DNA of 42,867 bases from an uncultured Alphaproteobacteria bacterium (lineage in GTDB: Bacteria; Pseudomonadota; Alphaproteobacteria; MPNO01; UBA830): the NCBI GenBank assembly GCA_913046035.1, contig CAJWSW010000018.1:1-42867 (forward strand), given 5' to 3'. Within the stretch, counting starts at the first letter, position 1. The number at the start of each line of letters is the position of its first letter. Both the position numbers and the translations under genes were made by a program. Of this stretch, positions 6,965 through 16,537 are shown piece after piece. The notes beneath the pieces were generated by a model, which ran no database searches, was not told the origin of the DNA, and saw only the letters and a program-made list of their open reading frames with translations.

Positions 6965-8959
6965 TCAACTCTCGCCACTTGATACTGTTTGTGTTTTGCG
7001 TTTATGTCGGTTGGACACATAATCTTTTCCTACTATCAGTATTCCAAGAAGTAGACCGGCGCCATTCACCAAAAGGCCGTTGGGGATCGCCTCTGCTGGC
7101 AGCAGCAATAGGATACCAGCAACGAAAAACATTAATCGATAAAACACGGTCAATGGCCCGAACATGTATCCGATCAGTCCACAGGACGATATCCATACCC
7201 CAATGAATGCTGTTACCGTCGTCGTAACAATTTCGGCAGTACTGCCCTGTCCTAAGAGGGATGGCGAAAGGACAAACACGAATGGGATCACGTAGGCGAT
7301 CCAGCCAAGCCGAACGGCAGTTGCCCCGGTTTCCATCGGTCTTGCTCCCGATAATGACGCCGCTGCGAATGCGGCGATAGCTACCGGTGGCGTAATCATC
7401 GACATTAGTCCGTAGTAAAGAACGAACATGTGGGCCGCTATGGGATTGATACCAAGCTTTATCAGGGATGGCGCAATCATTGTAGCCAGCAACAGGTATA
7501 TAGCTGATGTTGGCATGCCCATTCCCAGCAAGATCGATACCAGCGCAGTCAGAACCAAAAGCAAGAACAGACTGTCCTCGCCTACAGCGGCTAGGACGAG
7601 CGTCAGTGCTTGGCCTAGCCCAGTACGGTCCAGTATGGCAATGATAATCCCTGCCATAGCGCCGATGACGATAATATCGGCGGATGCACGGCCGGCGCCC
7701 GCGACCGAATCCCAGAGTTGTTTGGGATTAATTCGATGGCCCTTATACCCGAAAATTATGCTTACGATGGCAACACAGATAGCTGCCCAAAACGCTGATT
7801 CTTGTGGGGGTAAATTCAATGAAAACAACGTGTAAATCAGAGCGACATAGGGTAGGACAAAAAACCAGCCCTCCTTCACTACCCTTACAAAAGGGGGTAT
7901 CCGCTCTTTCGGCAATGGCGCGATGCCGTTTTTGGCTGCCTCAAGATCCGCCTGCACAAAGACTGCGAGATAATACAGTGCGCTTGGCACAAGGGCGGCC
8001 AAGATAATCTCCGTGTATTCGAGCTCGAGTAGTTCGGCCATCAGAAATGCGGCTGCGCCCATGATAGGCGGCATGATTTGGCCGCCAGTCGATGCCACAG
8101 CTTCGATAGCGCCAGCGCTCTTCGCATCGTAGCCTGCTTGGCGCATGAGCGGGATAGTGATTACACCGGTCGATGCGACGTTTGAAACCGCAGAGCCCGA
8201 TATAGAACCGAATAGCCCGGAGGCGACGACCGCGATCTTTGCGGAGCCGCCGCGTGAACGCCCCATAACGGCTGCCGCGAGGTCAGTGAACCACTCTGAT
8301 GCTCCAGTGTGTAACAATAATTGGCCCATCCAGATGAATAGTACAACAGTCAGCACAATGATTTTCATTGGAAGGCCAAACATCGCTACATTGGTTACGC
8401 CTAACTCCGCGATCAATCTTATTGGTTCCTGTTCAAGACCCCGCATTGTGCCAGGAACGAGATGCCCGACGAAGGCATAGACCACGAAAACGGAGAAGAC
8501 CAAGGTAAGGCTCCATCCTGTTGTACGCCGCAGTGCTTCCCAAACTAATGGGAGCAGTATAATTCCGAGATTGAACATCGTCGGGCGCGCTGCAAAAGGG
8601 TTCAATTCTATATCGCCATAAAAGTATGCTAAGTAACCGCATGCTCCCAGCGAGAGAACAGCAAGGATCGCGTCGTACCATGGAAGCGTGTCTCGCTCGG
8701 TGCCGCCGGAGAAAGGGTAACGGATAAAGATTACAGCTAGCGTGATACCCAAACACGAAATCATAGCCTGTTCGTCGAACCACTCGAAGCCTAACTTTAA
8801 CCAGAGTTCTACTGCCCAGGTCAGAACGATCAGCGTTGTTATTGCACCCAAACCAAGTGTGAGTGTTTTGATAAGGGGTGCCTCGCTGCGTTCTGCAAGA
8901 AGCTTTTTGCCCCTCTCGTTAGTGTCCTGTTCTACTTGGGCGGTTTGGTTATCTGTCAC
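6965..8959 (-). CDS. TAXI-type TRAP transporter fused permease (DctQ-DctM fusion)
   Basis: A membrane protein of about 664 residues with many hydrophobic segments. The N-terminal part corresponds to the small DctQ-like unit and the remainder to the DctM-like channel; fused permeases are typical of TAXI TRAP systems. Glycine-rich repeats such as GSISGSAVSNVASTG and ASTGGQIMPPIMG match the TRAP permease core. It drives solute uptake with a sodium or proton gradient using the binding protein encoded just upstream. A TTG at 9019 would extend the frame, but a GTG at 8959 is preceded by GGAG at good spacing and is preferred. A hairpin terminator separates it from the binding-protein gene. Confidence 0.92.
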   Translation of the reverse strand: MTDNQTAQVEQDTNERGKKLLAERSEAPLIKTLTLGLGAITTLIVLTWAVELWLKLGFEWFDEQAMISCLGITLAVIFIRYPFSGGTERDTLPWYDAILAVLSLGACGYLAYFYGDIELNPFAARPTMFNLGIILLPLVWEALRRTTGWSLTLVFSVFVVYAFVGHLVPGTMRGLEQEPIRLIAELGVTNVAMFGLPMKIIVLTVVLFIWMGQLLLHTGASEWFTDLAAAVMGRSRGGSAKIAVVASGLFGSISGSAVSNVASTGVITIPLMRQAGYDAKSAGAIEAVASTGGQIMPPIMGAAAFLMAELLELEYTEIILAALVPSALYYLAVFVQADLEAAKNGIAPLPKERIPPFVRVVKEGWFFVLPYVALIYTLFSLNLPPQESAFWAAICVAIVSIIFGYKGHRINPKQLWDSVAGAGRASADIIVIGAMAGIIIAILDRTGLGQALTLVLAAVGEDSLFLLLVLTALVSILLGMGMPTSAIYLLLATMIAPSLIKLGINPIAAHMFVLYYGLMSMITPPVAIAAFAAASLSGARPMETGATAVRLGWIAYVIPFVFVLSPSLLGQGSTAEIVTTTVTAFIGVWISSCGLIGYMFGPLTVFYRLMFFVAGILLLLPAEAIPNGLLVNGAGLLLGILIVGKDYVSNRHKRKTQTVSSGES

Positions 8960-9081
8960 GGTGAGGTCTCCGCTGAAGTTCCCTGATTTGCTGCGAGTTT
9001 GTCCCGCTTGATTAGGCAATAATGCTGAATTTGTTGTCGGCTGTCTAAGTGTTTATGTGAAAATATTCACTGAAACACGCA

Positions 9082-9117
9082 TAAAAAATATCCGCGCCCC
9101 GGTTGGGGGCGCGGATA
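9082..9117 (-). terminator. intrinsic terminator or attenuator between TAXI binding protein and permease
   Basis: A 12-bp GC-rich stem (9089-9100 with 9106-9117, core CCGCGCCCC) with a 5-nt loop is followed on the minus strand by a T-run (9082-9088). It lies after the binding-protein stop and before the permease start, so it probably lets only part of the transcription reach the permease, giving more binding protein than channel. Confidence 0.8.
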
Positions 9118-9165
9118 CTATTTAAGTCGTACCAAATTAGAGAACTTATTTCTGAGGTCAGATAC

Positions 9166-10122
9166 CTACATAAGCCCCGCTTCTTTGTAATACTTCACAG
9201 CACCTGGATGATACGGGTGACCTTGATCTTTAATAAGGCGCTTATCAGAACTGAATGAACGCCACAAAGGACCACCCTCTTTAAGTTGTTTTTCCTGTGT
9301 GTGCATAACCTTGGCTACCTTGTAGGCCATATCGTCAGAAATACCCTTATGGGTCCAAAGCAAAAAGTCGTACGTGACAAAGTTGGTGGGTTCAACAACG
9401 CCCGTTAGTCCTTTCCGCGGATTTACGACTGACCACTCCGACTTTGGGAACCATTTGTGCATTCTCTTCAGAGCAGCCTCATCCTTCGGAAAGCTAATGT
9501 GACGAACTCCACCGTCAATTTTTGCGTTCATTTGTTTCACAAAGCCTGACCCGGCTGCAGCAATGGCGAAGTCAATCTTTCCGGCCATAAATGCACGCCA
9601 GTGTTGGACTAGTCCGACTTGTGGCACGGGCTTGATGTCAGCCGGCGTCAAATTAGCCGTTGCCAACGCGCCATTATGAATGTTCACAAAAAGCGGCGCA
9701 CCCTTGAAACCAACCGCCATGCGCTTGCCTTTTAGGTCAGCAACTTTGGTGATGCCTGATTTTAAGCCTACAACCGGACTTACAGTAAATTTCATGATCG
9801 TCGCAATTAACCGCAAGTTTTCGTGTTTGGTTCCTTTTGACAAACCCGTGCCATTGCGAGCCATGTCATATTGAGGAATGTTAGAAATACCAAACTCAAG
9901 TTCACCTGCATTTACAACCGGAATATACTGCTGCGTTCCACCCATGGTCTGTTTCCGCATCTGCACTCCGGGTGCATGCTCTGAGACAGCCTTTGAAATA
10001 GTTGCAGTAATCTGAGACACCGCGCCAGCTTTAGTGGATCCAATACCAACGGTCTGTGCAGATGCAGTGGCAGCAAATGCGACACTGGCAAATGCGCTAA
10101 GCGCAAGTTTAGCGTAATTCAT
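9166..10122 (-). CDS. TAXI-family TRAP transporter solute-binding protein
   Basis: A periplasmic binding protein of 318 residues. It has a clear signal peptide (MNYAKLALSAFASVAFA, cleavage near ASA-Q), then the TAXI-type beginning VGIGSTKAGAVSQ. The motif GELEFGISNIPQ and the segment around DLKGKRMAVGFKGAP match the family. TAXI proteins bind carboxylate-containing solutes and feed a fused permease, encoded next. The ATG at 10122 is preferred over GTG at 10131 because GGGGTG lies 6-9 nt upstream of it. Its position between Mo-hydroxylase genes suggests uptake of the pathway substrate, but the ligand is not known. Confidence 0.93.
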   Translation of the reverse strand: MNYAKLALSAFASVAFAATASAQTVGIGSTKAGAVSQITATISKAVSEHAPGVQMRKQTMGGTQQYIPVVNAGELEFGISNIPQYDMARNGTGLSKGTKHENLRLIATIMKFTVSPVVGLKSGITKVADLKGKRMAVGFKGAPLFVNIHNGALATANLTPADIKPVPQVGLVQHWRAFMAGKIDFAIAAAGSGFVKQMNAKIDGGVRHISFPKDEAALKRMHKWFPKSEWSVVNPRKGLTGVVEPTNFVTYDFLLWTHKGISDDMAYKVAKVMHTQEKQLKEGGPLWRSFSSDKRLIKDQGHPYHPGAVKYYKEAGLM

Positions 10123-10154
10123 TGAGAACACCCCCTGTAACGTCTAATACATTA

Positions 10155-10160
10155 ATTATA
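10155..10160 (-). promoter_or_regulatory. candidate -10 element for the TAXI TRAP operon
   Basis: A perfect TATAAT on the minus strand lies about 32 nt upstream of the binding-protein ATG. No good -35 hexamer is visible at 16-18 nt, so an activator may be needed, or the match is by chance. Confidence 0.35.
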
Positions 10161-10248
10161 ACCGGATGAGTTATTACCACAGCACTTAGTTTGTGTCGAT
10201 TCATTGAGACCTTATGATGGACGCGACGCAAATTGAAATAAGCTCCAT

Positions 10249-10260
10249 TTGTGCGCACAA
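10249..10260. promoter_or_regulatory. 12-bp palindrome TTGTGCGCACAA, candidate operator
   Basis: A perfect palindrome in the 245-bp divergent region between the TAXI operon and the second Mo-binding subunit. Its size and two-fold symmetry suit a dimeric helix-turn-helix regulator able to control both directions. No regulator gene is adjacent. Confidence 0.4.
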
Positions 10261-10367
10261 TCCGAAGCTTACAAGGGTCAAATTTCTTGAGGGGTTCGGT
10301 TTGATAACCTCTCTAGGGTTGAATTGGCTTAAAGCAGGCAATGAAATGACAAAGGATAATCGAGGCC

Positions 10368-12722
10368 ATGGTCTCTGAAGACAATGGGCTAATAGGCTCC
10401 CCAGTCAGCCGCCCCAATGCTAAGCGTCTCGTTGTCGGGCGCGGATGTTATACCGATGATATGAGGTTGCCCCGCATGTTGCATGCGGCTTTTCTTCGCT
10501 CGCCGCATCCTCACGCGCAAATCGTTTCTATCGATACAGCCGCGGCCAGCGCGTTGGACGGGGTCTTACATGTGATGACTGGACGCGAGTTGGCTAAAAT
10601 CTGCACCCCTTGGCAAGGCGGTGCGGCACATATTCCTAGTTTAAGGACCCACGATCAACACGCGATGGCAGTAGATATAACGCGTTGGCAAGGAGAGCCG
10701 GTCGCCGCAGTTGCGGCTTTAACCCGGTCAATAGCGGAGGATGCAGTTGAACTCATTGACGTGGTGTGGGACCCATTACCTGCTGTTTCCGCATGCAAAG
10801 ACGCTCTGGCCGCCGGCAGTTCTATCGTTCATTCAGGCGATGCTGACAATGTCGCTTTTGAGGCGACGGCTGTTGGAGGTGACGAGGCCGTTTCCAGCAA
10901 TATTAAGGTTTCGGCGGAGTTTTCCTTCGGACGTCACACCGGCGTGACCCTAGAGACGAGGGCCGTTATCGCCGATTGGAACTCCGGTGATGAAACTTTA
11001 ACCGTTTTCGCATCTCATCAGACGCCCTGGCAGCAGCAAGACGTTTACAGCCGCCACCTCGGTATAGAGGAACATAGGGTCAGAGTTATATGCCCTGATG
11101 TCGGGGGAGGCTTTGGGATAAAGCTTCACGTTTATGGTGATGAGATTGCGATCGCTGCCCTAAGTCGTCTTCTTGCGCGTCCAATCAAATTCATCGCCGA
11201 CCGTTTAGAGTCCTTCGTAAGCGACATGCACTCTCGAGACCACGTTGTATCCGCCTCTGCTCGTGCAGGCTGTGGGGGGTTAAAATCAATCACGATGGAT
11301 GCGGTTGGGGGAATTGGGCCGTATTCTGCCTACAGACGCGCCTCGATTGGTGAAGGTATGATGAATATGAACCTGACCGGTGCCCCATATGCCCTGGAAC
11401 ATTACGCTGGGCATTTCCGCGCGGCGTTCCAGAACCGGCCAACGGTTGCAATGTATCGTGCTGTAGGTCAGCCCATCGCCACCGCAGTTACAGAGCAGCT
11501 TGTTGATTTGGCGGCAGCGGAAACAAATGTGGATCCAGCGGAATTCCGGCGTCGGAGTTATCTGCAAGATAAGGACTTTCCGACAAAAACATTATCCGGA
11601 GTGCCATTACCACAGCTCTCGTTGGTGTCATGTCTCGATAAGCTGTTGGAAATGATGGACTACCATGGCCTGCGCGCTGACCAAAGAGCCCTTCGCGAAC
11701 GAAATGTTTGGCGTGGCATTGGCCTTGCGACCTTCATCGAGCTGACTGCTGTTGGCGGCGCATATTATGGGCCCGCGCAAGTGCGTGTCTCTACTCAGGA
11801 TGGTGCTACCGTTAAGTTAGAACCGTCGGGAAAGGTGCGAGTAATAACAAGCGCTACTGATCAGGGGCAGGGCACATCAACAGGCATTATGCAGGTAGTA
11901 GGACATCGCTTGGGTCTCTCTTTGGACGATATTTCTATCGTCTTTTCTGGTGACACGGCTACTACACCTTATGGCGGTGGGGCGTGGGCATCGCGTGGAT
12001 TAACTATAGGTGGCGAGGCCGCATGGCGCGCGGCGGATGCTCTAGCCGCGAATGTGTGTCGTTTAGCGGCAGCCATTCTCCAAACAGATTATCAAACACT
12101 TGAAGTTGTCGATGGCAGCATTCGTGATCGAGAAACCGGAGAAAATCGGATGACGTTGAAGGAAGTGGCAGAAGCAGGGCATTTCCGCCATGATTTGCTA
12201 CCCCCTGGTACACAGCCAGAACTCGCCGTGACACGTCACTATGCTCCGACAGCACCTTTCTGTATTGCCAACGGCATTCAGGGTGCTTTAGTCGAGGTTG
12301 ACCAAGAAACAGGAGTAGTAAGATCGTTGCGTCATTGGGTTGTGGAAGATTGCGGAAGAGTAATCAATCCACTGCTGGTGGACGAACAGATCCGCGGCGG
12401 AGTGGTCCAGGGTATTGGTGGCGCGTTATTTGAGCATTGTATCTATGATGATAATGCGAATCTCCTTAACGGAACGCTGGCTGATTACTTGGTGCCGATG
12501 GCGGCTGAAATGCCTGATATTCATGTCGGTCATGTCGAGACACCAAACGAGGGGACTGCCCTTGGTACTAAAGGCGCGGGTGAGGCGGGAACCGTCGGAG
12601 CACCTGCGGCAATACTTTGCGCTGTCAACGATGCGATACGGCCGTCTGGCGCAATGGTCACCGAAATGCCTATAACGCCAGAGGTTGTTCTTACTGCGTT
12701 AAAGGGTGCGGCATCAGTCTAA
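10368..12722 (+). CDS. molybdenum hydroxylase Mo-binding (large) subunit, copy 2 (stand-alone)
   Basis: A 784-residue catalytic subunit of the xanthine dehydrogenase family. It shows the canonical cofactor motif VGGGFGIK (GGGFG at residues 246-250), a second-site motif AMYRAVGQP, and the catalytic Glu739 in KGAGEAG. The AYxCSFR motif of true CO dehydrogenase is missing. No medium or small subunit gene flanks it: the TAXI operon diverges upstream and iorB converges downstream. It therefore either shares the FAD and 2Fe-2S subunits at 3290-4604 or uses partners elsewhere. The start has GAGG a few bases upstream. The substrate is unknown; overall similarity to copies 1 and 3 is at family level. 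Confidence 0.92.
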   Translation: MVSEDNGLIGSPVSRPNAKRLVVGRGCYTDDMRLPRMLHAAFLRSPHPHAQIVSIDTAAASALDGVLHVMTGRELAKICTPWQGGAAHIPSLRTHDQHAMAVDITRWQGEPVAAVAALTRSIAEDAVELIDVVWDPLPAVSACKDALAAGSSIVHSGDADNVAFEATAVGGDEAVSSNIKVSAEFSFGRHTGVTLETRAVIADWNSGDETLTVFASHQTPWQQQDVYSRHLGIEEHRVRVICPDVGGGFGIKLHVYGDEIAIAALSRLLARPIKFIADRLESFVSDMHSRDHVVSASARAGCGGLKSITMDAVGGIGPYSAYRRASIGEGMMNMNLTGAPYALEHYAGHFRAAFQNRPTVAMYRAVGQPIATAVTEQLVDLAAAETNVDPAEFRRRSYLQDKDFPTKTLSGVPLPQLSLVSCLDKLLEMMDYHGLRADQRALRERNVWRGIGLATFIELTAVGGAYYGPAQVRVSTQDGATVKLEPSGKVRVITSATDQGQGTSTGIMQVVGHRLGLSLDDISIVFSGDTATTPYGGGAWASRGLTIGGEAAWRAADALAANVCRLAAAILQTDYQTLEVVDGSIRDRETGENRMTLKEVAEAGHFRHDLLPPGTQPELAVTRHYAPTAPFCIANGIQGALVEVDQETGVVRSLRHWVVEDCGRVINPLLVDEQIRGGVVQGIGGALFEHCIYDDNANLLNGTLADYLVPMAAEMPDIHVGHVETPNEGTALGTKGAGEAGTVGAPAAILCAVNDAIRPSGAMVTEMPITPEVVLTALKGAASV

Positions 12723-12797
12723 ATAGATCCATAGATTACGCGTAACGCCAGGGTACGTTTGGCCCTCTTCTCCCTTAAGGAAGAAATGCGAAACATC

Positions 12798-14342
12798 TCA
12801 TTCTGCCGCAGAAATAGAGAGAGCCTTTAACCCTTTAAATGCCTCCTCAAGCGCGTCGCCTTCGGGGTCGGCTAATGCTGCAGTGCGCAGCTTTGCTAAG
12901 CCTTCAGCGCCAAAGGAAGGATTTCTTTTGGTGGTTGAAGAAGGTATGGCTACCTCTTCCATAATGCGATTGAAATTTTGTAAGCCACGCTTGTGAGTAT
13001 CAGAATACCCCTTGCGGAGGTTAGCTAGTTTCGAAATTTCTACTGCAAGTTGGTAATCGTTTGCAGCTGCATTTTTAATCGTTTCGAGCCACGTTATTAT
13101 GGCTTTCTGCTCTTCGACAAACCGATAGGTCCGTGGGCGGTAAAACCGAAGTTTAGAGAGTATCCAAAGGCGAAGAAAACCGTAAATAGTATTGGTTCGA
13201 ACCCGCATCGCGAAATTGTAGTTGCTGGCCCACTTGTTTCTGTGAGCCCAATTCATAATAGGTCGTCCCAACCAACTCGGCATTACAGATGTAATTTCGT
13301 CGAAACCGGGTTTAAGGAACTCAGTCAGACGAATTGGCTCACCCGGTTTTGCTAAAACCTCGGCGCGAACCCTGTCCATTCTCGAGCGGCGCGTTTTAAG
13401 ATCAGCGACGCGGATGATGTCTTCATAAGACATCATTAAGGCAAGATAACGGGCGGTTTCAGAGGTCAAGATCCAGCTATTACTATTGTCCCTGCAGTTG
13501 CGATCAATATCTAGGATATCTTCTAACCTATTGAGAAAGAGTTTGGCGTAGGAAGCGTCTTGATAATCTACGAGTCTTTTTACTCCCTCGGTCACAATTG
13601 CCTGAGTTTCTGCCGGATAGGAGGCGAGCACATTAGCTACTAGACTTTCGGCGCTGAGACTTGTCCTCCGCGTTTTCTTCGACGCTGAAATTGGAGGTGT
13701 TACCTCACCATTCATATATGCTAGCCCAATTTCAAACCCCTTGATATTGGACTCCACGGCGACGCCTGCTTCACGGATTGAGTCGCGAAACTTTTCAATC
13801 GGAATTGGCAGTTCGCAGGATCCTGCAATGACGCCAAGCACTATCGCGTTCAGGACGGTACCCTCTTTCTCTGCCAGCGTTGACATGTCGAATAGGACCG
13901 CCCGTTTAGCAAGTTTCTGCGCGGCATTGTCGAGTTTGTCGGAGCGAAATAATCCGTCGCCCATCGCAGACTTCTCGACAACTGAATATACTCGGTGGGT
14001 GGAGGCGATCAGCGTTGTCCGGTCGGGGGTGACCATGCCATTTTCCAACATGCGGCCCGCTTCCATCAGTTCGGATGTAACAACAATATCCATGTTGCCT
14101 GGCGCTGGATACAAACCCATTACCAATTCTTGCCCATTCAGCGCGTCATATGGCGCTGGAAAGATTTCTACGTAGTAGTTGGTGGCTCCAGTTCGCTGGG
14201 CAACGCCAGGAATAGATGTCGATTGGGTTGGGTAACGACACATCTCGGCCGCCCTAACAACCCATGTCGTTAACACGCCGCCACCTTCGCCACCCAAGGC
14301 GCCGATTACCATCGAAATTGGGCGTTCCGGAAGTTTATTCAT
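12798..14342 (-). CDS. iorB: indolepyruvate ferredoxin oxidoreductase subunit beta (IorB) with long C-terminal extension
   Basis: The first 200 residues form the gamma-type domain of 2-oxoacid:ferredoxin oxidoreductases (GALGGEGGGVLTTWVV, then TSIPGVAQRTGATNYY, which binds near TPP). The remaining 300 residues are a helical extension found in the long IorB variants; classical archaeal IorB has only about 200 residues. With IorA it converts an aryl-2-oxoacid plus CoA to the acyl-CoA, CO2 and reduced ferredoxin. Its ATG overlaps the iorA stop by four bases. The true 2-oxoacid here cannot be deduced. Being within an oxygenolytic aromatic cluster is unusual for an oxygen-sensitive enzyme class. 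Confidence 0.88.
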   Translation of the reverse strand: MNKLPERPISMVIGALGGEGGGVLTTWVVRAAEMCRYPTQSTSIPGVAQRTGATNYYVEIFPAPYDALNGQELVMGLYPAPGNMDIVVTSELMEAGRMLENGMVTPDRTTLIASTHRVYSVVEKSAMGDGLFRSDKLDNAAQKLAKRAVLFDMSTLAEKEGTVLNAIVLGVIAGSCELPIPIEKFRDSIREAGVAVESNIKGFEIGLAYMNGEVTPPISASKKTRRTSLSAESLVANVLASYPAETQAIVTEGVKRLVDYQDASYAKLFLNRLEDILDIDRNCRDNSNSWILTSETARYLALMMSYEDIIRVADLKTRRSRMDRVRAEVLAKPGEPIRLTEFLKPGFDEITSVMPSWLGRPIMNWAHRNKWASNYNFAMRVRTNTIYGFLRLWILSKLRFYRPRTYRFVEEQKAIITWLETIKNAAANDYQLAVEISKLANLRKGYSDTHKRGLQNFNRIMEEVAIPSSTTKRNPSFGAEGLAKLRTAALADPEGDALEEAFKGLKALSISAAE

Positions 14343-16537
14343 TCCGCAGCCATCTTGGTGCCAATCCGGCTGGCTTCTTCATCATTAAATTCGGAAGTCT
14401 CAGTTTTGCCCAGGAATTTGAGGATCACGGAGGTCCGAATTTTGTGAGCTATTCTGTCAATTAGTCTCGGGTTCTGGATAATCTCTGCTTTATAAAACGA
14501 AGGGCACAGCACTGCTGCGTCAGAAACTTCGCCGCACAATCCGCAGCCAACACAAGAATTTAAAACACTTGCCACAGGGTCTTTTCGGAGTGGGTCTGGG
14601 TTTGGTTTTACTGAAAGTGAAGGACAACCCGAGAGCCTTATACAGGAATGATCGCCGGTGCAGGTATCTTCATCTACACCAAACCTAGTTCTAACAATCC
14701 GTTTCCCCGATTTGAGCAACCTAGTCGAAACTGGTTTTTCCCGTCGTTGCTTCGCAATCTGGCATTCAGCTTCCGCAATAATAACCTTAAGGCCTTTTTC
14801 GCTAGATGTAAGCGCTTGCTTGATGAGCTTACGCATTTTCCCAACTTTATAAGTATATTGCTTCTTTACCCATTTAACACCAACCCCTTTAAGTGCGTTT
14901 TCAATTGGGACTACCGTATCTGCGGGGCGAAGGCCGCCAGCTGTCGAGGACGGAAGCTGCTGCTGGCCTGTAGCAGATGAGTAGCCGTTTGCCATAACGA
15001 TAAGCAAATTATCGTGTTCGTTGAACACCGCGCCGGTGATACCGGTTGAAAGACCGTTATGCCAGAAACCGCCATCTCCCATGATTGAAATTGTGTGCCC
15101 TTTAAGAGAGTCCTTAACTCCGGCGGAGCTAGCAAGACCAAGTCCGTATCCGGTTACAGTGTTTCCAATATTAAAGGGTGGCAGGGTAGAAAAGGTATGG
15201 CATCCGATATCGGCTGAGACATGCATCTTACCGATTTCAGGGTCCTGTTGAACTAATTTAAGCGCCGAAAAGACCGGCCGCTCCGGGCAGCCTGTGCAAA
15301 ACCCGGGCGGGCGTTTTGGGATTGGCGCACCGAGCAGCTCAGCGGCAAAAGCCTTAGTGTCAGCGACTGACTTAGTTGCGGTCGCAACCGGGCCAAGGTC
15401 GATACCTTTTGGCACTGCGCCTTCGATAAACTTTGCGAGACCATTCATCATGACTTCGGACTGGTATTCGCCAGCTTTTGGGAAAACATCTTTGCCGACC
15501 ACCGTCGTGTTGAGGTCTGCTTTGCGCAGTGTCGCGTTTAGCGCCTGCTCCAGATAGTCGGGAAACCCCTCTTCGACAATACAAACCGAGCGTTTGTTGG
15601 CGCAGAAGCGTTTTATTTCGTCTGGGATCATCGGGTAAGTAACGTTCATGCAATATATAGGAATGCGTGTTTTACCGAAGGGGTCGGCAAGACCAAGCTG
15701 CTGCAAGCCCCGAATAACAGCGTTGTATAGTCCGCCCTGGCAGATAATGCCAACATCGTCGCAGTCGCCATCGAAAAATTCGTTCATTCCATTTTCTTGG
15801 ATGAACTGGATGGCAGCCGGGAAGCGCTGTTCGACTTTCATCTTTTCTTGCAAATAGGTGGAAGGTGGAAGTGCGATCCGGTCCAGATTGTATTCGGGCT
15901 CTGGGATCGGATCATTCATGGAAAACTTGGGCTTCTTGTTGTTCTTTGTGGCAAATCGGCCAGTCACATGGCAAGCGCGGATGCGGAATTCCATCATTAC
16001 CGGTGTATTGCTTGCTTCCGAAAGTTCGAAAGATTTTTCGACTAGCTCCACAACTCGCGGATGATTGACGCGCGGATCTACCAGCCATACGGAGCACTTC
16101 ATAGCAAAGGCGTGGCTGCGCTCTTGAATGATAGAGGAACCTTCACCGTAGTCCTCTCCAAGCACAATCAGTGAGCCTCCAATAACTCCAGCAGAAGCGA
16201 CGTTGGAAAGTGCATCGGACGCCACATTAGTGCCAACTGTGGACTTCCAAGTGACTGCGCCTCGGATTGGGTAATTTACAGACGCCGCTAGCATTGCGCA
16301 TGCGGCAGCCTCGTTAGCACATACCTCGGTATGAACGCCTAGTTCCGCCATCAGCCCCTTGGAGTCAGAAGTTAAAACGTCCATCAAGTGAGAAACCGGG
16401 GCGCCCTGATAACCGCCGACGTACGAAACCCCGGACTGCAGTAATGCCTTGGTTATGGCAAGGATGCCCTCACCTTCAAAGTATTCACCATCACCACGGC
16501 GCAGCATCTCTACTTCGCGCGCGAAAGTCCGTTCCAT
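14339..16537 (-). CDS. iorA: indolepyruvate ferredoxin oxidoreductase subunit alpha (IorA)
   Basis: A 732-residue thiamine-diphosphate enzyme. The N-terminal pyrimidine-binding part includes GGYQGAPVSHLMDVL; the TPP site is GDGGFWHNG followed by MANGYSSATG. The C-terminal region carries iron-sulfur ligands in CTGDHSCIRLSGCP and CVGCGLCGEVSDAAVLCPS. A CTGCPERPVF motif matches IorA. It catalyses oxidative decarboxylation of arylpyruvates with ferredoxin as acceptor. GGAGAA lies 8 nt before the ATG at 16537. It is first in a two-gene minus-strand operon with iorB and diverges from the third Mo-binding subunit gene. Confidence 0.92.
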   Translation of the reverse strand: MERTFAREVEMLRRGDGEYFEGEGILAITKALLQSGVSYVGGYQGAPVSHLMDVLTSDSKGLMAELGVHTEVCANEAAACAMLAASVNYPIRGAVTWKSTVGTNVASDALSNVASAGVIGGSLIVLGEDYGEGSSIIQERSHAFAMKCSVWLVDPRVNHPRVVELVEKSFELSEASNTPVMMEFRIRACHVTGRFATKNNKKPKFSMNDPIPEPEYNLDRIALPPSTYLQEKMKVEQRFPAAIQFIQENGMNEFFDGDCDDVGIICQGGLYNAVIRGLQQLGLADPFGKTRIPIYCMNVTYPMIPDEIKRFCANKRSVCIVEEGFPDYLEQALNATLRKADLNTTVVGKDVFPKAGEYQSEVMMNGLAKFIEGAVPKGIDLGPVATATKSVADTKAFAAELLGAPIPKRPPGFCTGCPERPVFSALKLVQQDPEIGKMHVSADIGCHTFSTLPPFNIGNTVTGYGLGLASSAGVKDSLKGHTISIMGDGGFWHNGLSTGITGAVFNEHDNLLIVMANGYSSATGQQQLPSSTAGGLRPADTVVPIENALKGVGVKWVKKQYTYKVGKMRKLIKQALTSSEKGLKVIIAEAECQIAKQRREKPVSTRLLKSGKRIVRTRFGVDEDTCTGDHSCIRLSGCPSLSVKPNPDPLRKDPVASVLNSCVGCGLCGEVSDAAVLCPSFYKAEIIQNPRLIDRIAHKIRTSVILKFLGKTETSEFNDEEASRIGTKMAAE

